A DNA stretch of 64,000 nt from Anodontia alba (lineage: Eukaryota; Mollusca; Bivalvia; Lucinida; Lucinidae), in NCBI GenBank assembly GCA_964016985.1, contig OZ024835.1, positions 65,928,828 through 65,992,827 of the forward strand. Direction: 5' to 3'. Both the position numbers and the translations under genes were made by a program. Below are positions 48,801 to 60,800 of the stretch, piece after piece (positions within the stretch are counted from its first letter, which is position 1; each line of letters begins with the position of its first letter). The notes under the pieces are model-generated. The model had not been told where the DNA came from. It did not search any database and saw nothing but the letters and a program-made list of their open reading frames with translations.

Positions 48801-51800
48801 GGAGAGAAGTCTCGCAGTGGAAGTGTAAAATCCAACCAATCAGGTGGCTCGAAATCATCAGCTGTGAAAATGTCTTCTGCTCAGTCTAAAGACAGTTTGT
48901 TTACAGAGGAACCTGATGACAGTCTGTTCTCATCCATGCCCAAACCAAAAGCACACAGGTATTGACTGATTCCTAAATAAGCCGTACCATAAGAAAAGAC
49001 TATGGTAACTCAAACATATTTTTGAAACCCTTGTTTAGGGGCAACTTGGACCCCTTTGTAAACAATGCAAATTTAGATGCCATTGCTCATACGAGCAATG
49101 GCACCTAAATTTTCATTGTTTACAGAAAGAAATGTTGTAATCTTCATAACGCCTTCATGGTGAGGAGATTAGGTTTGGGGAAAAACAACCATTTGACTTA
49201 CGCCAGTCTTGCGCTCAACCCTCGATTTATAGCAAATGTGAAGAACAAAGTTTCTTCTCAGTCTCGCCAGAAAAGCAATAGGTTAATGAGAAATTTCAGC
49301 CAAACAACTAGACATGTGGTCTTGCTAATGGGCCATGCATACACACTGAAAAATGGATTCGATGAACAGTCCAGAGAGCTTTCAATTTGTGACAGTCATT
49401 TACCATTATGCGGAGTCAGCGTATTGTTGAAAATAGGACAAGTAGAAAACTTAATAAACAAGCATGAACAATGTTTTATTCACCAAGCTGTATATGCATT
49501 TAAAAAAATAATTGCTTTCTATATTTGTTTATATGTTTTTATAGAAATCGGCTTGTTCCAAGTAATTGTATAATATCACTGTCTGCATAGGCCTTAGGTT
49601 TACATGATGTTATTCACAACAAAATGGTGTCCAACAAGACTTCATTAGAATGCCATTTAACCCTTGTCATGCTGAATAAATTAAGATGCCATGCCAACTT
49701 CTAATTTCCAGCCAATCAGATTACTTGATCCGAGTTTTTGATAGAAATTCACATATCTAATGACAAACAGTGCAGATCCAGATCAGTTGGCTTCTTCAGA
49801 AGCCAACTGAATTGGATCTACACTGTTTGCTAAGACAGGACATATCGTGTTTAGGAAGAGAAGGGTTAAAATGTAGTTTGATGATTTTATGATTTTATTG
49901 TTCTTACAGGGAAATGAATGTTCTCAGTGTTCATCAAAATTATCTTGAGATGATTCTGATGAGTACCTACAACATAGTTATGTTTTTTTTTTATATGAAG
50001 AATTAGAGAAAGATATTCTAGAAAAAAAGCCATCTATTAAGGGGACTTAATACACCATAGATTTTCTACATTTTTACAAGAGAGATAACTTCTCTGACTC
50101 CCTGTTTGTGTTCCTACACATCAATTCCCTTCTGGAAAGGGGTCTACTCTAAAAGGAAAGAATTTGCTCCTGTGGGGAGCAAATTCTTTCATTTTAGAGT
50201 CGACTCCTCTTAAAACGGGAACAAAATTGATTTGGCCTCGGTGGCTCAGTTGGATGCGCCGTCCGACTGGAGACCAGCAGGTCGCGGGTTCAACCCCTGC
50301 TGAGGTCGGCAACATTCTTTCGTGAAGATTGATCATGAAATATTTTCTACAGTCATTCTCTCCCTTCCGCTGATTCAAGAAGGGCAGTTGTCAGTTTCTG
50401 GCGAAAGAATGTGCACAATACTGGTTAAACATTTAGAGGACTAAGCCTGCCCAGTAAACGTGTGGTTAGGTAAACTGACCGCGCTCGACATGACCCCATT
50501 GGGTTGATCGGGCCGTAAAACCTCAACACTTACAAACAAAATTAATTTAGACAAAGTTATAGGATACAGGTTTAAATAAGTCTTTAGACTTCCTTCTGAA
50601 TCCCATTTGTATAATTGTGCCTGTATTTACTCTATATTTTAACCCTTGCTGAACACAACATGCCCTGTCTTAGCAGACAGTGTAGATCCAGATCAGTTGG
50701 CTTCTGAAGAAGCCAACTGATCTTGATCTGCACTGTTTGTCATTAAGTATTTGAATTTATATCAACAATCTGGATCAAGTAATTTGATTGGCTGAAAATT
50801 AGCAATGGGTGTGGCATCTCTATTTATTCAGCATGACAAGCATTAATTGTTCTGTACTATGTATTTAACATTAAAATACTGTATAAACTAATTTAGACAA
50901 AATCAAAATAGTCTGAGTTACCTCCCTTGAAAAAGTATCCGTGCCTCCTAATGAAATGACTATTTACAGCATAAAGAAGCTACAACTATAGCTACAGCAA
51001 AAACTGAGGAAGACCCCTCCTGAAGTCTTCAGAAGGGGACAAAATCAGTTTAACCCCTAAAATGCTAAGAAAACCTGCATCTGAAAATGTTGTCTGTTTA
51101 TGTTGTCTGCTGAATATTCTTGCAAACTTCTCAAACCTGTTGTTGCATACAGGCAAACAGTGTGGACCTCCTACAGGAGCAGTCTGATCTGGGTCCACAC
51201 TGTTTGCAAAAATGACTTTTAAAATCAGACGCAGATGACAAAGCAGATGACAATTGTTGTGATTGTCAGTTAAGGGTCAGTTTAAGGGTTAAACAGTTAC
51301 CTCCCCTGAAAGCATATTTATTCCCCCTATTGTCCTGTTTACAGCATAACGAAGGCTACAGCTAAATCAGGAGGAAGTGCCCTGTTCGGAGGGGATGATG
51401 AAGATGATGATTTGTTCCAGAGTCAGCCATCAGCTCCCAAACCTGCTCAGACAAAGGTGAAACATATATTTGCCTCAGAAAATAATGTATTTTTACTGTA
51501 CTTGCCCTTAATTTTGAAGAAGCCCATTTGGACTATCTGGTAATATGTCTAAAAAGTGCAGTTTTGTCTGGGCCTACACTCTAGGCTCTGGCATGTCTGT
51601 CTAAAAAGAGTTTGAAATAAATGTCTAGCCCCGGCAGATCAAGGCTCACGAAATAGATTAGCTGCCTGGTGCCTCTAAACCAGCTCAGACAAAGGTTTAA
51701 AAGACAATACAGTCAAACCTGTGTTAGTGGTCACCTCTATTAAGCAGCCAACCTGTATTAAGCAGCCAGAGGAAAGTTGCCCCAAAATTCATAAGACTTA

Positions 51801-54800
51801 TATATTTGAACTGTATTAAGCAGCCACCTGCCTTCAGCAGCCACATTTTAAGCTTCCCTTTGGTGGCTGCTTAAAACAGGTTTGACTGTATTTGCCTAAA
51901 ATTATACCATATTTTACTATAACTCCTAAATTTTAAACAAGTCCATTTGACAACCAGGGCCCATTTTTCCAAACTAACGATGTTGTTAGTTAACATATCG
52001 TTAAAACTTTGATCATTAAATATGGCGTATATGCTAATATTTTTGCTGAAAAAATGTGAGTAGCTTTTGCATTTGGTACTGTTGTGTCTGTATTTCAAAA
52101 TTAGGATGACTTTTGCATTAAAGTGAAAACAAGATGGCAACTGATTTTCAAACTAAACCACACCTCCTGAAATTTATGCACTGACTGGAACTATTTTGGT
52201 GGGAAATCATAATGGCTGAATGTGAAAATTCAAAGGTAAAACATGAATGAAAATGTAATAAACAGTTTATTTGTTTGTTTTTCATCAATTACAGAGAAAT
52301 AATTTATGCATATTCTAAGGCTTTCGGGTAAAAACTTGTTTGCTATCACTCACTTGTTTTTTTACTCAGAAGCCTTAGAACATTTGTGAACTATTTCTCT
52401 GTAATCGATCAAACAAACAAATCGCATTTTTGTTTATTTATTTATGCATTTACTCGCATTTTTTCTGCAAACATACCTGTAATCTAATTTGTAATCAAAA
52501 TGTTACCTGTTCTAGTAAGTACAATAGATATTGTACCTACTACTTACATGAGCGAACAGCAAAGGTTCTGGTGAAACTGCATGGAAGTTGCAGGCTCGTC
52601 CAAATCTTTGCTGTTTACATTGACTGTATTTGTTTGTTTGATCGATTATGGAGAAAATTTTCAGTTTTTGGCGGTGAAATTTTCTGTATACATGTATTTG
52701 AATAGGCTTGTTTTTGTAATGTGGTGAATTATAGATTATAATTCACTGACAAATCTCAGTAAATCATTGCTGAAAATGTAATAAATATGCTATAATGGCT
52801 CTACACCCATGATGTGGTTCAAATGTTAATCACCCTTTATATGCTAGGGGTCTTATTTCCTTTCCTTCTATTCCAGGGAGGTGCTAAGCCAAAGTTGGCC
52901 ACTGCTGGTCTGTTTGGAGAAGAGGAAGAAGATGATATATTTGGTGCACCCAAGCCGAAATCTCCGTAAGTGTGATATATTTAACCTTTCACCTCTGAGT
53001 TTCTGTCATGGAGTCTTCTATCTCTGAATTTGGACACATCTATTGTTGCAAATAGGGTCTCAGTCAAAATTCAATAACAGAATGACAAACAGTGTAGATC
53101 CAGATGTGATGGCTTGTAACGAGACATCTCACCTGGATCAGCAGTGTTTGGAAAAGGCTTCTATATTGGTCTGTATGGATGAAAGGGTGAATTTCAGAAT
53201 AATCTGTATAAAGTGAGGCTCTGGGAATTTTTTGTATAGCTCCAGATAAAGCCTTATTTTCAGTGAAGAATTATGACAAATGTCCTAAAATTTCGTACAG
53301 CTAAATTTCTGACAAAATGGTGTATGCAAACAGTGCAAACCAAGATCAGACTGCTCCTAAAGGAGCAGTCTGATCAGGGTCTACACTGTTTGCCATTCAA
53401 CTAAGTACATGTTTTTAAGAAACAATTGCATCATAAGCAAAGGTTAGTCTAAAAAAGTATGGAATAAAACTGTCACAGTAAGTAAATATTTCTTCTTGGA
53501 TACGACAATAAGAAATCTGTGGAATAAAATGGAATAAAGTATTGGAAATTTTAAGACATTTACCAAATTGACATTTTTTCATGAAAACATATGCATTTGT
53601 AATGACTACTCATAATATATACTGTATTTTCATTGAAAAATAAGAAATAAAATCAATGCTTTGGGTTGAAAAATCTGGAGCTTTGGTTTACACCAATCAA
53701 AGAAAACATCTGCATGGCAGAGTGGTTTGTGCTTCTCACTTCTGATCATCCTGTCCTGGGTTTGAATCCCACTGGAAGTGGATTTCAGTTTTCAGCTGTA
53801 CAACACTTCATTGCACAGAGCTTTTCATTATTATCCTTCTGTTGACTCTAAATCACTGAAATAAAGTTCAGAGGGCCATAAAACACAAATCCATCTCAAA
53901 ATCATTGAAATAATGTTTAGATGGACATAAAACACAAATTCATTTGAAAATCACTGAAATAATGTTTAGAGGACATAAAACACAGATTAATTTGAAAATC
54001 ACTGAAATAATGTTTACAGGGACAAAAAACACAAATTCATTTGAAAATCACTGAAATAATGTTTACAGGGACATAAAACACAAATTCATTTGAAAATCAC
54101 TGAAATAATGTTTAGAGGGACATAAAACACAAATTCATTTGAAAATCACTGAAATAATGTTTAGAGGACATAAAACACAGATTAATTTGAAAATCACTGA
54201 AATAATGTTTACAGGGACAAAAAACACAAATTCATTTGAAAATCACTGAAATAATGTTTACAGGGACATAAAACACAAATTCATTTGAAAATCACTGAAA
54301 TAATGTTTAGAGGACATAAAACACAGATTAATTTGAAAATCACTGAAATAATGTTTACAGGGACAAAAAACACAAATTCATTTGAAAATCACTGAAATAA
54401 TGTTTACAGGGACATAAAACACAAATTCATTTGAAAATCACTGAATTAATGTTTAGAGGGACATAAAACAAATTCATTTGAAAATCACTTAAATAATGTT
54501 TATATGGACATAAAACACAAGTTCATCTGAGATCACCGAAATATTATTCAAAGAGACATAAAACACATATTCATCTTGAAATCACTGAAATACAGTTCTA
54601 AGAGACAAAATGCAAGTTTCTCACAAAATTACTGAAATACAGTATGAAGAGACATAAAACACAAATTTATCCATCTTGGAACTGAAAATACATTTTGCAA
54701 ATTTGCAAATGTCCCAGCAAATTTGGGTTGACTGTATATGAAGTAAACACACTACAACCTCTTTATAACACGGTTCTTCATAACATGGTTTTGGATATAA

Positions 54801-57800
54801 CAAGGTTCAAAGATGGATTAAAAAAATGTATAGATTATATTGAAAAATGACCATAAATGGTCATTTTTCAATATAATCTATACATTTTTGTTTGGATATA
54901 ATACAGTTGTTTAACTAAAACAGTTTATGCTATGGACCCCAACAACAGTGTTATAAAGAGGTTGTGGTGTACCCCTTAAGTTTTTGCTTGTACATGTATC
55001 ACTTCAGATAAGGTGATAACTGAGATACAATATGCAATTTCAAGAGAGACCACTCTGTCAGATTTCTTTACCTCCCTTCTGAAAAGGGCCTACTCTAAAC
55101 GGAAATAATTTGCTTTAGGATTTTCATTTTTTTTTTTTTTTACAAAATTTATCTTATGAATAATCTTTTACACTTCAGCCTCATTATAACACGGTTCGTT
55201 ATAACACGGTTTTGGATATAACACGGTTCAGAGATGGATCCCAAAAAAATGTATAGATTATATTGAAAAATGACCATAAATGGTCATTTTATTAATATAA
55301 TCTATACATTTTTGTTTGGATATAATACGGTTGTTTAACTAACACGGTTTATGCTATGGACCCCAACAATAGTGTTATAAAGAGGTTGTGGTGTAATAAT
55401 ATGGACTGTGTGACACTTGCATCTTGCATTTTCCAGAGACAAGAAGAAGCCAGTAGGTGGGGTATCATTGTTTCCTGAGGATCCCTTCAGCAAGAAGACA
55501 GAAACAGAAACAAAGGTATAATAACTTGTATTTTTAATTTATTCAGTAATATTTAAGGAGGCTAGATATGCCTGATTATTTTTCTGCCATTATTTGCAAG
55601 GCAGACACTTTTATAACTTCCTGTTTGCTTTTCTGCACTTCGATCCTCTCCTTAAAAAAAAAAGAGAGAAAAGAATTTGCTTGAAAATGGACTCTTCCAA
55701 TATATTGTGTGGGAGAGTTTATTCAGTCTTTAATGGGTTAAAATAGGTGTAAAAAATGCTTGCTGAATGGTAAACAGGGTAGATCCTTATCAAACTGCTC
55801 CTTTTAAGAGCAGAGTGATCTGGGTCTACACTGTTTGCTTAAACATATCTATCTATATATTTAGGAAAACTAATATACTAACTCCTGATAAGAGGGTATA
55901 AGTAAAAACAGTTTCTCTTAATTCACAAAAACATATGTTGTGGGTACTCATTAGAAGCCCCTCACTGAGGGGCTTCTAATGAGTACCTTCAACATATGTT
56001 TTTATGCAGCAATAAGAAAAATATCAGTACATTTTGGTAGAAAAAAACAACAACAACAAAAAACCCCCGTTATATCTGGAGTTATGATTGTACATATACA
56101 TGTATCTATATTTTTTCTGGCAAAAGAAAGTGCACAAGTACTGATTAACTGCTTAAAGGACTAAGCCTGTCAGGAAAAGTGTTGTTAGATAAACGGAACT
56201 GCTCCACATAACCTCAGTGGGTTGACTGGGCCGTAAAACCTCTACTTTAAAAAGAAAAAAACAAAAAAAAGTGTCTTGGTGAGGGGCCTCAAATGGGAAC
56301 TCTCAACACATGTTTTCATGCAGAAGTAAGAAAAAATATTCATACTTTTTGGCTGAAAAAAACAACAACAAAAAACATTTTAGCTGGAGCTTTGAATGTA
56401 CATGTATCTATATTTTATTATAGAAAGAAGAACCTGTTAAAAAGCCAGAACCAGTGAAGACCAGACCTAAGACTAAATCTATATCACTGTTTGGTGGTGA
56501 TGATGATGAAGATGATGATGGCGACCTGTTTGGTGGAGGGCCTCCTAAACCTCAGCCTCAGAAACCACAGGTAGGCATATTATGAGCCTCGGTGTGAGAA
56601 AACATAACTTCTAACATTTGCATCCAGCAAAGACTCAAATCAGACTGCACAACTTGACCTAATTTTCAAGGTCACAGCAGTAGAAAAACTGAAAATTTAC
56701 AGTGGGTGGACATCTCGAGGGTTGAGCGCAAGACTGGTGTAAGTCAGATGGTTGTTTTTCCCCAAACCTAATCTCCTCACCATGAAGGTGTTATGAAGAT
56801 TACAACATTTCTTTCTGTAAACAATGAAAATTTAGGTGCCATTGCTCGTATGAGCAATGGCACCTAAATTTGCATTGTTTACAAAGGGGTCCAAGTTGCC
56901 CCTAAACAAGGGTTTCAAAAATATATTTGAGTTACTATAGTCTTGCGCTTAACCCTCGGATTCTGTTATCTCTCAAAACACTGTTGCTAGTGTGCCCATA
57001 GCATGGTAATTGTTAAGGTGCCCCAGTATTCACCTTAAGTATGTTATTTGTCTTCCAGGCTGCTGCTGCCAAAAAGAGTTCCAGTCTGTTTGATGATGAA
57101 GGTTTATTTGCAGAAGAAGAAGAGAATCCTCAAGTGGACATTTTCAACAAACCACCATCCCCTACCCCAGCTAAAGCTGTGCCACAGCCTGAGCCACAGG
57201 TTGGTTCTTCTTTTTATTATAGAGGCAGTGCAACCTCCCTACAACAGCCACTTCCATATAACAGCCATCTCCCTACAGCAGCCACCTCCCTTCAACAGCC
57301 ACTTCCTATAGCAGCCACCTCCCTACAACAGCCACTTCCTATAGCAGCCACCTCCCTACAACAACCATCTTCAACAGCTGCCTTTCTACAACAGCCACCT
57401 CCATACAACAGCCACTTTCCATGCAACAGCCACATCTCAACAACAGCCACTTCCCTACAACAGCCATATCCCTCCAAAAGCTACCTCCCATACAGCCACC
57501 TCTCAGCAACAGCCAATTCTCTACAACAGCTGCCTCTCAAACACTTCTTCCTACAACAGCCACCTGTCAACAACAGCCACTCCCTACCAAAGTTACCTCC
57601 CTACAACAGTCACCTCTCAACAACAGCCCATCCTTACAACAGCCAGTTATCAGCAACAGACACTACCCACAATACCCACCTCAGCAACAGCCATCTCCCT
57701 ACAACAGCTGCCTCACAGCTACAGCCGCCTCACTACGATAGCCACTTCTCAGAAACAACAACCTCCCAACAACATACTTGTCAACAACATCCACCTCCCT

Positions 57801-60800
57801 ACAACAGCCACACAACAGCTACCTTCTAACAATAGCCACTTCTCAACAACAGCCATATCCCTACAACAGCCACCTCTCAACAACAGCCACATCCTTACAA
57901 CAGTCATCTAGCAGCAACAGCCACCACCATACAACAGCCACCTCCCTACAACAGCTTTCCTTTCAACTACAGCTGCCTCCCTACAACAGCCACCTTTCAG
58001 CAACAGCCACCTCCCAAAAACAGCCACCTCAACAACAGCCACCTCCCTAAAACAGCCACCACTCAACATCAGCCATATCCCTACAACAGCCACCTCTCAA
58101 CAACAGTCCCCTCAGTAAAAAAGCCACCTCGCAACATCAGCCATCTCTCAACAAAAGCCACCTCCCTACAACAGTCACCTCTCAACAACAGCCACCTCCC
58201 TACAACAGCCACCACTGAACATCAGCCACATCTCTACAGCAGCCACCTCTCAACAACAGCCACCTCCGTACAAAATCCACCTCTCAACACCAGCCACCGC
58301 TCAACAAAAGCCACCTCCCTACAACAGTCACCTATCAACAACAGCCAGTTCCCTATATCAGTCACAACTAATTTTATAAAGTACTATTTTACTCTTTACT
58401 ACAGCCACTTCCCTATAACAGTCACTTGTCTAATGATACCTCCTGCAAACTGTGTTTCGGAGGGGCCGGCATACTGTTTTTACGTCCCTCCTTTATATTT
58501 TCATATTTTGCATAAATATTGATAGTGATGAGACACTGCTGTTAGAGAAAAGTAATTCCTTTAGAGTTATTTCCCTTTGTTATTCTTGAAAAGTTGCATT
58601 GGCATGACTGTATATAGTGCATGCATGGTGAAATCAAATTCTCTCAAAGAATTTGTTGAAGCAATCTAATACTTTGCAGACTCATTACAGACATACTGAA
58701 CATGTGCATGAAGAAGTTTGATGTTGAAAAAATCATTTTTGTCAAAATGACAGTTTTACTTAGCCAGTTTTTGGTATTTATTGACATTTGTGTTTTTTAT
58801 CGTCTGATCGTGCCGTGTTTTCCTATTGCTCATATACCTGCGATTTTTTTCCACTGCTTATAATTGTATTAAGTATTATGTATAATGTGTTATGTATTCT
58901 TTTACAGAAACCTCCCAATATAACCACCGTCACTAAACCTATACCTACCAAACATATCCAAACCAAACCTAAACCTATCCCCTCCAAGGCTAAACCTAGT
59001 TCATCATTGTTTGATGATGATAGTGATGATGATGATTTGTTTGGTTCAGGAACTAAAAAGGTACAGTATTGACCTGTGCTGTAGTATCTATGAAGATTTG
59101 CTTAGATTAAGATAAGCTCTAGCAATATGTATGAAGGTGAATCATTTTACTTGGTAGATTTTCCACATTTTTCAACAAGGAAGATAACTTTTGAGACTTC
59201 CTGTTTGCTTTCCTGTACACCAATCCCCTTCTGAAAAGAGGTCTATTCTAAAAAGAAAATATTTGCTCACCAAATTCTTTCCTTTTAGAGAAGACCCCTT
59301 TTAGTAGGAAGCAAAACAAATTTGACAGAGTTCTCTCTCTTAAAGTGTATTGATTCCCCTTACAAATTGCTGGAAGTTGTTTTTCAACCCTTGCATCTCT
59401 AGTGCCTTGAATGAACTATATTTATTTAATCTGGAAAAAGTTCATTATTGTGACATATAGAAAAAAGAGAAAAATCTCAGTGATCCTGCTTTGCATATGT
59501 AAATCATGTCTCCGAATCTGACTATATATGAAGTGGTACTACTTTGCATATGTAAATTATGCCCCTGAATCTGCTTATACATGAAGTGGTACTACTTTGC
59601 ATATGTAAATTATATCTCAGAATCTGACTGTACTAGTATATGAAGTGCTACTACTTTTGCATATGTAAAATATGCCTCAGAATCTGAATAAATATAAGTA
59701 GATCTACTTTGCATATGTAAATTATGTCTCAAAATCTGACTGTATATGAATTGGTACTACTTTGCATATGTAAATTATGTCTCAGAATCTGAATATATAT
59801 GAAGTGGTACGGCTTTACATATGTAAATTGTAAGCTCTGATTCTAATTATGAATGAAATTGTAGTTTTGCATATATAATGTAATTAAAGATGCAGTGATA
59901 CTCATTTGCAATGTAAATTAGGTTTCTAAATCTGAATATACTATATATGTCCCCCAGCATATGGGAGTGGGGACTGGGGACAGATTCATTTTGATGCCGA
60001 TCCTGTTAGGGTCAGCATTGGCATTGGTGCTGTTGTGACACTTTCTTGACTGCACAATATCTTGTGAACCAATGGTTGGATTCTTACCAAATTTGCATGG
60101 ATATATAATTTGGACATAACTAAGAACTGATTAGATTTTGGTAACTTTTGCCTGGTTTTCAAGATCACAGCAGTAGAAAAACTGAAACTTTACGGTTGGG
60201 GCAAATTTGTTGTCTCTGAAAACACTGTAACTATTTAATCTCAGGAGTCACCAGAGTGCCTCTGAACACCTGGATATTTTCTACTATAGGGATCAAACCT
60301 GGTTTTTCATGCATTAACATTTGCCAGGTCCCGAGGGAGGTGTTGAAAACCGAGGCATCAAAAAACCATGTTCGATCGCTATTATTGCATAAAAACTGAA
60401 AACATTTGCTACTTTTTGCGTCATTTCTTGCACTATTTTGTTTCGCCTTTCCACCGATGTCTCGCAAACACAATTTTCACGGACTATGCTCGTTCTAGGG
60501 CCAGGCAGTACACATCTCATAATGGTAGCAAATCTGTGGCCCCGATATGATCATATTGAAAGTTGCGTAGCCGTGCATTAACAGTGCGTGAATTGCCTTG
60601 TTAATACATGGCTTTTCGCTGGTTAATGCACGGCTGTTAATAACGTGCGACACTGCTTTTTATGCAATAATACTGTTTAAACACCTTCACTTTGTACCAG
60701 ATTCAGACAGCGTATGCCTTACCACCTGTCCGAGTGACTTAGTTGGTAGAGCGTCAAACTTTGGGTTGGGAGGTTGTGAATTTAATCCTCAGCCGGATCA

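Noticed and set aside
49157..49573. 138-codon plus-strand open frame as a gene
   Set aside because: Its first 23 codons lie in the family J transposon. The remainder has no recognisable motif, no upstream splice context in phase with WASHC2, and ends in an AT-rich stretch.
57041..57829. 262-codon protein as a separate gene
   Set aside because: The first third is WASHC2 exon 24 in frame. The rest is the intron minisatellite; reported instead as possible intron read-through.
60231..60550. Open frames on both strands at 60.2-60.6 kb
   Set aside because: They overlap a possible TIR element, are short, unrecognised, and have no splice support.
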